Shown one piece after another: positions 1-5,398 of a DNA stretch of 6,168 nt (position 1 is its first letter; each line of letters begins with the position of its first letter). The notes beneath the pieces were generated by a model. It had not been told where the DNA came from, did not search any database, and saw only the letters and a list, made by a program, of their open reading frames with translations. The stretch covers positions 1 to 6,168 of the forward strand of contig JAGRHX010000870.1 of NCBI GenBank assembly GCA_020444775.1, in the 5' to 3' direction. The position numbers and the translations under genes were made by a program. Source of the stretch: Gammaproteobacteria bacterium. Lineage in GTDB: Bacteria > Pseudomonadota > Gammaproteobacteria > HK1.

Positions 1-2241
1 GTGACTCATCTGTGGGACGACCACCTTCGCCACGGCCAGCTCGATGTCCGGTCGGGTCTGATCCAGAACCAGCAGATCGAATCCGTTCTCCCGGCAGATC
101 TCCACGCAGCTGTGCACGTCGGCCTCCAGATCGTCATCGGAACGATCGCGGATCTCGTTGCGCCGTATCGCCGGCTGGTCCGAAGGCTGTAGATAACGCT
201 GCTCGTCCAGACGCGCGGTGCGCCACCAATGGGTCGCCAGATCGTCACCAAACAGGTATCGGGTCGATCCATCCTCGTTGCTCAAGGATACCGACGGCAG
301 GAACTGATTGACCTCGGTTATCGCACGTAGCAGGGCGATGGCCGGGTCGAAGTGCGCGCCGAAGCCGAGAACCAGGTCTTCGGTGCTATGGTCGCGGCGA
401 CGCGATACGCAGGCGTACACCGGGATCTGCAGGTCGCTGCTGATGTCCAGCACCCAGATGTCCCGGCCGAGCCGGTGGTAGTGGTCGCGAATCGCGTCCA
501 CGTACGGCAGCTCGAAGCTATCGAGGTCCAGCTGCTGACGTCGAATGCGGTTGTACCACCAGATGGCCGCCGCATCGCGTTCGACCAGCTCCATGAAACC
601 CTGCAGGATGGCCTCCTCCAGGGTATTGCCGGCAGCCGTGCCGTTGGAGTCGGGCGTGCACCATTTGCGCTGCCTGAAATCCGGATGCCCGTAGTAGCAA
701 TATGCGGTCGGCAGATAGCGTAACCCGTCGCCAGTCAGCGATTGCAGTGGTGACCAGGAGACATGTCTGTCGTGCTCGAGATAATCCGTGATCAGATGGC
801 AGCGCGACGGCGGCTGAGTGCGATTCCACTCATGGCGGATGGCGATCTGGTTCTCGCTGTAGCCCATGCAGTCATTCGGATGGATCGCAGCGTCGGTCTG
901 GTCACGCATTCGTTCGAAGCTACCCTGGACGCTGTACTCATCTCCCATGTAAAGACCACAGTAGCGCTCCAGAGCCTCACACAGTCCACTGACCTTGGCC
1001 TGCATCTCGCTCGCGCCCTTGCCACCGCTCATACCACGCAGACTCTCCTGCAGGAAGGCGACGCTCTCGAGGCCCATCGAGAAGTTGTGACCCGCGACGA
1101 AGCTGTGGGTCAACGGACTGTGTTCGGTACCTATCGCCGGCACCAGATCGGTGACCGCGCCCAGCACAGGACTGACATGGTGCCTGAGGCGTTCGTAGGT
1201 CGCCGACGGCGTCACCGTTCGATGCCCGCCATCCGCCCGGTAGCCCTTGGTCTGTGGCCGCAATACGATCTTGCGAGCCGGATCGTTCTGCCGGTAGGCG
1301 GCGTCGCCGCAGGCCCGACACTGGGGCCGCTTGACCAGGACGTGCTCGCGTGTGCCGCGTCGCAGCAGGTCCAGGCTATGCATGCGCCCCAGCAGCGGGT
1401 CGACCAACGGCTTGGAAGAGAGTGCGCTCAGGTGACTGGCTCGCAGCAATCTTCTGAGCTGCACCGCCAGTAAGCCGATGACCACCTGATCGAGCGCCGG
1501 CGCATCGACCCGCGAGGTGGTGACCACGATATGCTGCTCGTCGCGGCGCGCTCGAATGTACTGTTCGACCTGACGATTGAAGCCCAGTCGCTGCGCCAGG
1601 CAAGCCCAGCAGCCGGTACGCTCGGGCACGATCAGCGGCCCTACCCAAGGAACAACGCCATTCGGCTTGACCAACAGCCAGGGACGGCCCTGCTCCAGCA
1701 TCTGCTGATTGATGTCTGCGAGGTCGGGATGCAGGTAGTCATCGGTCATGACCACCAGCAGCGGCGTCGCGCTCCGTGGGTCACTGGCAGGATCACTGGC
1801 AGCGGATGGGTCGCTACCGGCCGCTTGCGGCTGCACGCCTGCACTGCGCAGCAGCCGTGCCGCATGCTCGTGCTCGATGCCGCCGACGGTGCGTATCCGG
1901 ACGCACAGCGGTGGCAACTCATCAAAGCTGGCCTGCGCCGGCAACAAGGCCTCCTCGAAGGCCCGCGCGCCACGCGTCAGCTGCTCCAGCGCGCTCGCGT
2001 CGGTGAGATATCCACGCTTGTCCAGCTGCGACAGCGCAAAGTAGATGGCGTTGACGTCGAAACGCTCCGACAGCTGGGTGAGCAGGTTCTCGAGCGGCTC
2101 GCCCGCTCGAAGCAGCGGCACCAGGGCCGCATAGATCTCACCCTCCAGCACTGCCTCGCTGCGATCATCGAAGATGAATACGAAGCGGTCTGACAGCACC
2201 TCGACATCCAGGGCCGCGCGAAATCGTGGTTGCTCGTGCAC
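1..2241 (-). CDS. Fused TOMM cyclodehydratase: leader-binding/E1-like domain plus SagD-type YcaO, 3' end cut by the window edge
   Basis: The minus frame is open from a stop at 2317-2319 to the left edge; 747 codons are present and the C-terminus is missing. The protein should make azolines from Cys/Ser/Thr in a RiPP precursor in the cytoplasm, with ATP. Residues 1-85 (QPRF...VEVL, then GEIYAALVPLLRAG) fit the RRE-type leader-binding start of TOMM proteins. An E1-like part follows with a zinc tetrad: GCWACLAQRL (C211, C214) and KRPQCRACGD (C308, C311). The YcaO domain starts near 395 and shows the ATP/Mg signatures SGLCEALERY (418-427), SNGTAAGNTLEEA (532-544), MELVERD (550-556) and LLRAITEVNQ (637-646), ending at VAKVVVPQMSH. 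The length suits a fused C+D enzyme, with a short tail lost, probably including the usual proline-rich end. GTG 2241 is the only start between the upstream stop and the conserved QPRF; its Shine-Dalgarno is weak (GGGCAG). A low-complexity SDP linker lies at 137-157. It is downstream of the three precursors and is the obvious enzyme for them. Confidence 0.94.
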   Translation of the reverse strand, partial: MHEQPRFRAALDVEVLSDRFVFIFDDRSEAVLEGEIYAALVPLLRAGEPLENLLTQLSERFDVNAIYFALSQLDKRGYLTDASALEQLTRGARAFEEALLPAQASFDELPPLCVRIRTVGGIEHEHAARLLRSAGVQPQAAGSDPSAASDPASDPRSATPLLVVMTDDYLHPDLADINQQMLEQGRPWLLVKPNGVVPWVGPLIVPERTGCWACLAQRLGFNRQVEQYIRARRDEQHIVVTTSRVDAPALDQVVIGLLAVQLRRLLRASHLSALSSKPLVDPLLGRMHSLDLLRRGTREHVLVKRPQCRACGDAAYRQNDPARKIVLRPQTKGYRADGGHRTVTPSATYERLRHHVSPVLGAVTDLVPAIGTEHSPLTHSFVAGHNFSMGLESVAFLQESLRGMSGGKGASEMQAKVSGLCEALERYCGLYMGDEYSVQGSFERMRDQTDAAIHPNDCMGYSENQIAIRHEWNRTQPPSRCHLITDYLEHDRHVSWSPLQSLTGDGLRYLPTAYCYYGHPDFRQRKWCTPDSNGTAAGNTLEEAILQGFMELVERDAAAIWWYNRIRRQQLDLDSFELPYVDAIRDHYHRLGRDIWVLDISSDLQIPVYACVSRRRDHSTEDLVLGFGAHFDPAIALLRAITEVNQFLPSVSLSNEDGSTRYLFGDDLATHWWRTARLDEQRYLQPSDQPAIRRNEIRDRSDDDLEADVHSCVEICRENGFDLLVLDQTRPDIELAVAKVVVPQMSH
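2239..2241 (-). other. GTG start codon of the cyclodehydratase gene, with poor ribosome site
   Basis: This GTG gives a protein beginning MHEQPRFRAAL, matching the usual RPRF-like opening of TOMM leader-binding domains. No ATG, GTG or TTG lies in frame between it and the stop at 2317-2319. The sequence before it has only GGGCAG about 7 nt away, unlike the strong GGAG-type sites of all three precursor genes. That contrast suggests the enzyme is translated less than its substrates. Confidence 0.7.
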
Positions 2242-2353
2242 GCTCGAATCTGCCCGATAGTGGTGGAGGTAGCGCGGTCCGGAGTCGCGTCTGTCCGCCC
2301 GCGTCTGCGACCTCGATCATTGTAGCTCCAGCGGCGGAGCTCGTTCGATGGCG

Positions 2354-2413
2354 ACCGGGACATCACCGGGACATCGATGTCGGCGCATCGATGTCGGCGC
2401 ATCAATTTCGGTC
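2354..2413. repeat. Adjacent 11-bp and 14-bp short tandem repeats upstream of the cyclodehydratase gene
   Basis: ACCGGGACATC occurs twice head to tail (2354-2364, 2365-2375). CATCGATGTCGGCG follows in two perfect copies (2372-2385, 2386-2399) and one degenerate copy (2400-2413, 10 of 14 bases). The first junction forms a perfect 12-bp palindrome, GACATCGATGTC, at 2370-2381. The block ends 113 bp upstream of the GTG start, so it could be an operator array or simple slippage. No known regulator site is recognised. Confidence 0.75.
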
Positions 2414-2743
2414 AATCAATGTGACTGGTGATGTGACCGGCGAGATGAATGGCCGTCTACCCGGCGACGCGCTGCCCGTGGCGGCGTTCACCGGCATCGA
2501 TCGATGATATCGAAGTGGTGTCGACCAGTGACATGGTTGCCAGCGAGATCGACCAGCCAGGCATAGCCCCCAGAAGATCGACCATGAAGATCGACTACCG
2601 GAAGTTCGACCGCCAGGAGCGACCGAGCCACCCGGCTCACCGCCCCGTGGCCCACGGCCACCATAGGCGAAACCGGCCACCGGGTCGTCGGGCTGCATTG
2701 GCACGGCGTCTCTACCCGTGAGCGCTCGCCGCCGGTCGTCAGT

Positions 2744-2775
2744 CTGTCGACCCTTGCAGCCGCAAGGGTCGACAG
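2744..2775 (-). terminator. Perfect 14-bp stem-loop after the last precursor gene; attenuator- or stabiliser-like, no U-tract
   Basis: CTGTCGACCCTTGC (2744-2757) pairs without mismatch with GCAAGGGTCGACAG (2762-2775) around a 4-nt loop. It starts 67 nt past the TGA of the 2842-3207 precursor and about 500 nt before the enzyme start. Neither side carries a run of T, so it does not meet the usual intrinsic-terminator pattern. In a precursor-enzyme operon such a hairpin often protects the precursor mRNA 3' end or allows partial read-through; that role is inferred here. Confidence 0.6.
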
Positions 2776-2841
2776 CTGGATCGGCCCTGGGGCCGGCGCG
2801 TCGCGGCGCAGCCACGACGCACCGACCGTTTCAGGCGCCGA

Positions 2842-3207
2842 TCAGCAGCAGCAGCACGGCGTGCAGCTGCAGCAGTAGGTGCCACCGCCGGCCACGGCCT
2901 CGAGAGCGGACTCGGCGATTTCCATGTTCTCCTGACCCTCGGGTGGCTCCTCGGGGAAGTAGAAGTCGATCGATCCGCTCTTCAGGCCCTCGTTCCACAG
3001 GCGAACCTGGGACTCCGGAGTGGTCTCCGGTCCGGGCGAACCCGGCGACAGCAGGTTGATCTTCGCCGAGCCCGGATCCAGACCGAAGTCCTTCAGCACG
3101 GACGCGGGGTTGGACTTGAACTTGGCTTTCAGATCCGGGTCACCCCACAGGGTTGTGATCAGCGCGCCATAGGCGCTCAGGAATTTTCCCATTGCGACGT
3201 CGGCCAT
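2842..3207 (-). CDS. NHLP-leader RiPP precursor 1, core GTYCCSCTPCCCC
   Basis: This 121-residue peptide is the substrate of a modifying enzyme rather than an enzyme. Residues 1-45 (MGKFLSAYGALITTLWGDP, VLKDFGLDPG) and the block near 66-90 (QVRLWNEGL, IDFYFPEEPPE) resemble the nitrile-hydratase-alpha-like leaders of the NHLP family. Residues 98-106 (AESALEAVA) lead into GGG at 107-109, the expected double-glycine cleavage region. The core then holds seven Cys, one Ser and two Thr within about 13 residues. The start is fixed by GAGGAG at 3216-3221, 8 nt before the ATG. It is the precursor nearest the cyclodehydratase. By my count 103 of 121 residues match precursor 2. No catalytic residues or membrane segments are seen. 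Azole formation is the likely fate; the exact modified positions cannot be read from sequence. Confidence 0.93.
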   Translation of the reverse strand: MADVAMGKFLSAYGALITTLWGDPDLKAKFKSNPASVLKDFGLDPGSAKINLLSPGSPGPETTPESQVRLWNEGLKSGSIDFYFPEEPPEGQENMEIAESALEAVAGGGTYCCSCTPCCCC

Positions 3208-3215
3208 TGCCGGTA

Positions 3216-3221
3216 CTCCTC
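3216..3221 (-). promoter_or_regulatory. Ribosome binding site of precursor 1
   Basis: The minus strand reads GAGGAG, then 8 nt, then ATG at 3207. It is a near-ideal Shine-Dalgarno and supports the start that gives the shared VAMGKFLSAYG leader opening. Confidence 0.85.
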
Positions 3222-3346
3222 AGTTGATTGACGTACTTCAGACACTGTCGAGCGCGATCTCGCCGTGCTCGGCACGACATGCAACGCGCTCCAGACACCC
3301 CTGAACGGGGCGCCACCCTCATCCATCCGTCTCGCGCTTCACGAGC

Positions 3347-3365
3347 TCGGCCCGAAGCGGGCCGA
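3347..3365. other. 8-bp hairpin in the spacer upstream of precursor 1
   Basis: TCGGCCCG (3347-3354) and CGGGCCGA (3358-3365) pair perfectly around a 3-nt loop, with a second small stem CCGAG/CTCGG next to it at 3368-3381. It lies about 140 nt before the precursor 1 start. It could belong to a structured 5' leader, but stems of this size also arise by chance in G+C-rich DNA. Confidence 0.4.
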
Positions 3366-3451
3366 TTCCGAGCCGACTCGGCGATCCGCGGGCAGACGCC
3401 TCACGCATCTCGAATGCGCCGGCAAAGCGGATGGACGCGGGATTCCTGGCC

Positions 3452-3513
3452 ACCGGATGACTTGTCCGGTTGACACTGTCCGGATGCAACCATCGGGTGG
3501 CGATTCCGGACAG
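3452..3513. promoter_or_regulatory. Cluster of TCCGG-centred inverted repeats, possible operator
   Basis: ACCGGA (3452-3457) faces TCCGGT (3465-3470), and CTGTCCGGA (3476-3484) faces TCCGGACAG (3505-3513) across 20 bp. TGTCCGG also occurs as a direct repeat 14 bp apart. Four half-sites in 62 bp between two precursor genes suggest a protein-binding region or a larger RNA fold. No known regulator is recognised. Confidence 0.4.
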
Positions 3514-3559
3514 ACCTCACCATGCCTCGAGCCCGGGCAGAGCTGGACCCTTTTCCCGG

Positions 3560-3586
3560 GCCGGACCGGGCAAGACCCGGTCCGGC
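3560..3586 (-). terminator. Perfect 11-bp stem-loop after precursor 2, no U-tract
   Basis: GCCGGACCGGG (3560-3570) pairs exactly with CCCGGTCCGGC (3576-3586) around a 5-nt loop, 41 nt past the precursor 2 stop. On the minus strand it is followed by CCGGGAAAA rather than T, so it is not a classical intrinsic terminator. It parallels the hairpin after precursor 1 and may shape or protect mRNA ends. Confidence 0.5.
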
Positions 3587-3626
3587 AGTCCGACGACGGA
3601 ACTCGTTCGCTAAGCGTCGATCCCGA

Positions 3627-3992
3627 TCAGCAGCTGCAGCACGGCGTACAGCAGCAGCAGTAGGTACCACCACCGGCAACGGCTTCCAGGGCAGATTCGG
3701 AGATCTCCATGTTCTCCTGACCCTCGGGCGGCTCCTCGGGGAAGTAGAAGTCGATCGATCCGCTCTTCAGACCCTCATTCCAAAGCCGCACCTGTGACTC
3801 CGGCGTGGTATCAGCCGAGGCCGCGCCAGGAGCAACGATGTTGACCTTGGCCGAGCCCGGATCCAGACCGAAATCCTTCAGCACAGCCGCCGGGTCGGAC
3901 TTGAACCTGGCCTTCAAGGCGGGGTCACCCCAGAGAGTGGTGATGAGCGACCCATAGGCGCTCAGGAATTTCCCCATTGCTACTTCGGCCAT
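3627..3992 (-). CDS. NHLP-leader RiPP precursor 2, core GTYCCCCTPCCSC
   Basis: This 121-residue precursor is a paralogue of the other two, with the same layout: leader opening VAMGKFLSAYGSL, the GDPALKARF and VLKDFGLDPG helices, a variable linker near 46-61, the RLWNEG...FPEEPPEG block, SESALEAVA, GGG at 107-109, then a Cys-rich core. The last 45 residues are identical to precursor 3 by my reading, though the codons differ at many silent sites. The frame stays open upstream to 4151. I chose ATG 3992 because AAGAGGAG lies 8 nt before it and because it matches the start of the paralogues. The extra 53 upstream residues have no counterpart in precursor 1. Likely role: leader-guided substrate of the downstream YcaO enzyme. 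Compared with precursor 1 the Ser has moved from core position 6 to 12. Confidence 0.93.
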   Translation of the reverse strand: MAEVAMGKFLSAYGSLITTLWGDPALKARFKSDPAAVLKDFGLDPGSAKVNIVAPGAASADTTPESQVRLWNEGLKSGSIDFYFPEEPPEGQENMEISESALEAVAGGGTYCCCCTPCCSC

Positions 3993-4000
3993 CGTGTATG

Positions 4001-4008
4001 CTCCTCTT
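4001..4008 (-). promoter_or_regulatory. Ribosome binding site of precursor 2, decides the start
   Basis: The minus strand reads AAGAGGAG, 8 nt, ATG at 3992. The frame is open further upstream, so this site is what fixes the 121-residue reading over the 174-residue one. Confidence 0.88.
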
Positions 4009-4039
4009 GTTATGCATTTCCTGCACGAGTTGACGACAA

Positions 4040-4067
4040 GCGAACGATCGAACGCTCGACCGTTCGC
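4040..4067 (-). other. 12-bp hairpin upstream of precursor 2, complete only in minus-strand RNA
   Basis: GCGAACGATCGA (4040-4051) and TCGACCGTTCGC (4056-4067) pair with one odd position. That position is an A-C mismatch in plus RNA but a G-U pair in minus RNA, so the stem is better formed in the transcript of the precursor genes. It lies 48 nt before the precursor 2 ATG and about 180 nt past precursor 3. It may be a 3'-end structure for precursor 3 or a leader structure for precursor 2. Confidence 0.5.
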
Positions 4068-4247
4068 GACTGGGCACACCGGGCGTCGGGCGTCATCCGC
4101 ATCGCGATGCGAGTATGGGCAATGCGAGTGCGGCTCGAACGCGCCGGGCACGCCTGCGCCTCGCCACCGACCGGCCTCGGCGGGTCGATGGCAAGCTTCT
4201 GTCCGGCACCCTGCTCGGGCCGCTCCCAGACACGCTGCGCGTGCTCC

Positions 4248-4613
4248 TCAACAGCTGCAGCACGGGGTGCAGCAGCAACAATAAGTCCCCCCGCCGGCGA
4301 CTGCCTCCAGCGCGGACTCGGAAATCTCCATGTTCTCCTGGCCCTCGGGGGGCTCTTCAGGAAAGTAGAAGTCGATACTGCCGCTGTCCAGGCCATCGTT
4401 CCACAACCGCACCTGGCTTTCCGGCGTGGTGTCCTCGGTGCGTCGTCCAGGCGCCAGCAGCCTTATCTGCGCGTCGCCCGGGTCGAGACCGAAATCCTTG
4501 AGGATGGGTGCAGGGTTTTCGAGGAATCGATCCTTCAGATCGGGATCACCCCAAAGGGTGGTGATGAGCGAACCGTAGGCACTCAAGAACTTGCCCATTG
4601 CGACCTTGGACAT
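4248..4613 (-). CDS. NHLP-leader RiPP precursor 3, core GTYCCCCTPCCSC
   Basis: This is the first precursor in transcription order, again exactly 121 residues. It begins MSKVAMGKFLSAYGSL and differs most from its paralogues at 28-60 (DRFLENPAPI, LLAPGRRTED), with two charge changes at 73 and 76 (WNDGLDSG). From residue 77 to the end it matches precursor 2 exactly, core included. The frame is open upstream to 4919, but GGAGGT at 4619-4624, 5 nt before ATG 4613, and the shared leader opening fix this start. The upstream extension is Arg/Pro-rich and unlike any leader. By my count 100 of 121 residues match precursor 2. Leader type and Cys-rich core say RiPP precursor; the neighbouring fused YcaO protein says azole formation. 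The tail ends in Cys, leaving little or no follower after the core. Confidence 0.93.
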   Translation of the reverse strand: MSKVAMGKFLSAYGSLITTLWGDPDLKDRFLENPAPILKDFGLDPGDAQIRLLAPGRRTEDTTPESQVRLWNDGLDSGSIDFYFPEEPPEGQENMEISESALEAVAGGGTYCCCCTPCCSC

Positions 4614-4618
4614 CTGAA

Positions 4619-4624
4619 ACCTCC
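4619..4624 (-). promoter_or_regulatory. Ribosome binding site of precursor 3, decides the start
   Basis: The minus strand reads GGAGGT, 5 nt, ATG at 4613. It fixes the 121-residue reading in a frame that stays open for another 102 codons upstream. Confidence 0.85.
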
Positions 4625-4782
4625 ACCACTCCGACAGTGCGCGCCAGCGCCTTTCTCGCTCCCTGGGGGAGCCCTGCTCTACAACCGGACCCGAAATCTG
4701 AACCGCCAGGACTCGGACCCGGATTGGCTCGTCAGCAGATGCTCGTCCGCGTCCGGACGGTTCAGGCGGTATGGATCCGCTG

Positions 4783-4923
4783 TCACGTCGGCTCGAACGG
4801 TACGTGTTCGGTGTTCGTGTTCTTCGGGGCGGGGGGCGGAGCGGACCGACCCGCACGCTCGTCCCACCAGTCCACCGACGAATCCACCGACGAAATTTCA
4901 GGACCTCGCGCAATCTCACCCAT
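4783..4923 (-). CDS. Possible 46-residue hypothetical protein upstream of the precursors
   Basis: The minus frame runs from ATG 4923 to a TGA at 4783-4785. It opens MGEIARGPEISSVDSSVDW and ends EHVPFEPT, with acidic, Trp and Asn residues that make it less shadow-like than other frames here. A TAA lies five codons upstream (4936-4938), so it is not the tail of a larger frame. There is no Shine-Dalgarno before the ATG, and the doubled SSVD is encoded by a 12-bp tandem repeat, which weakens the case. It lies 170 nt upstream of precursor 3 on the same strand. It has no Cys and no Gly-Gly site, so it is not a fourth precursor of this type. I do not recognise it; it may be chance. Confidence 0.25.
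   Translation of the reverse strand: MGEIARGPEISSVDSSVDWWDERAGRSAPPPAPKNTNTEHVPFEPT
4871..4894. repeat. 12-bp tandem duplication
   Basis: TCCACCGACGAA occurs twice head to tail, perfectly. If the 4783-4923 frame is translated it gives a doubled SSVD. The inner CCGACGAA recurs at 5365 and 5382. Confidence 0.8.
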
Positions 4924-4927
4924 GGTC

Positions 4928-4945
4928 AACGACCGTTAACGACCG
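4928..4945. repeat. AACGACCG direct repeat around GTTAAC
   Basis: AACGACCG lies at 4928-4935 and again at 4938-4945, a 10-bp period or about one helical turn, with GTTAAC at the join. Direct repeats one turn apart are typical of some response-regulator sites. It is about 315 bp upstream of precursor 3. Confidence 0.5.
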
Positions 4946-4965
4946 CCGGACGCCGGACTTTTGCG

Positions 4966-4995
4966 CGTCCTGACCGATCCCGTCCTGAGGGATCC
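4966..4995. repeat. 15-bp imperfect tandem duplication
   Basis: CGTCCTGACCGATCC (4966-4980) is followed by CGTCCTGAGGGATCC (4981-4995), with 13 of 15 bases the same. GATCCC and GGGATC across the join also form a 6-bp inverted repeat. Confidence 0.65.
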
Positions 4996-5364
4996 CCTCG
5001 GCCAATCCAGATCACCAGATCCCGCCGGGTCGACTACTCGGGTTCACTACCCAGGCACGCGCCCCCGCCGGAAGATGACCGGTCGCGGGAGACCTCGCGC
5101 GGCATGACGTATCGTGTCGTGTCGTTGCGACGTCACGTGCACCATCGAGTCAAAGGCCCCAGGTCGCGCCGAGCGCGCAGCGACCCGTGCTGCCCCGGCC
5201 CCGAGTCACGTCTGCGGTTCGTCCGCGGATGCTCGTGGCCCCTTCCTCACGTTCATGGACGTCATCCCCCGAACCTCGACTCGATCCGCTACTCGATGCA
5301 CGCTCCGCGCAGCGTCGATGCACAGCGGAGCTCGAGCCAGCGCAGAGTAGCTCATCGGGCCGCC

Positions 5365-5398
5365 CCGACGAAACCCGTGTGCCGACGAAACCCATATG
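5365..5398. repeat. 17-bp imperfect tandem duplication carrying CCGACGAAACCC
   Basis: Two adjacent 17-bp units (5365-5381, 5382-5398) agree at 15 of 17 bases, sharing CCGACGAAACCC and differing in GTGTG against ATATG. The same CCGACGAA core occurs in the 4871-4894 repeat. Confidence 0.7.

Larger units (their letters stand above)
2242..2841. other. 600-bp gap between cyclodehydratase and nearest precursor: no supported gene
   Basis: I see no convincing gene here on either strand. The open frames are Arg/Pro/Gly-rich and lack ribosome sites. The stretch holds a perfect hairpin (2744-2775), a block of short tandem repeats (2354-2413), and three copies of AGATCGAC (2546, 2575, 2588). A possible minus-strand -10 box, TATCAT, lies at 2504-2509, but its -35 partner is poor, so an internal promoter for the enzyme gene is only a guess. 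Confidence 0.5.
3208..3626. other. 419-bp spacer between precursors 1 and 2: no supported gene, rich in hairpins
   Basis: Open frames here are Arg-rich shadows with no ribosome site. In minus-strand order the spacer holds a perfect hairpin (3560-3586), a cluster of TCCGG inverted repeats (3452-3513), an 8-bp hairpin (3347-3365), a 5-bp stem CGTGC/GCACG (3264-3276), then the ribosome site of precursor 1. No clear -35/-10 pair was found by eye. The length leaves room for a separate promoter for precursor 1. Confidence 0.5.
3993..4247. other. 255-bp spacer between precursors 2 and 3: no gene
   Basis: No separate gene is supported. Past the precursor 3 stop there is a weak stem CGACC/GGTCG (4168-4187, 61 nt downstream, with an internal C-C mismatch), then a stronger hairpin at 4040-4067, then the precursor 2 ribosome site. 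It is too short and featureless by eye to assign a promoter. Confidence 0.5.

Noticed and set aside
763..1473. Plus-strand 236-residue open frame, and a 220-residue one at 1531-2193
   Set aside because: Both lie opposite the cyclodehydratase, whose protein shows zinc and YcaO motifs along the whole stretch; they are antisense shadows.
2402..2815. Minus-strand 137-residue frame between precursor 1 and the enzyme gene
   Set aside because: It has a GTG start with no ribosome site, runs through the perfect hairpin, and has Arg/Gly/Pro-rich shadow composition.
3993..4151. Upstream extension of the precursor 2 frame (174 residues in all)
   Set aside because: The strong AAGAGGAG site and the common 121-residue length place the start at 3992.
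2842..4613. Nitrile hydratase alpha subunits
   Set aside because: Only leader-like similarity is present: the proteins are 121 residues and end in the Cys-rich core directly after Gly-Gly-Gly, with no room for the enzyme fold.
4614..4919. Upstream extension of the precursor 3 frame (223 residues in all)
   Set aside because: It is Arg/Pro-rich and unlike the paralogues; GGAGGT before ATG 4613 fixes the start.
4107..4973. Plus-strand 288-residue open frame
   Set aside because: It runs through precursor 3 on the other strand and is Arg/Ser/Pro-rich, with no ribosome site.
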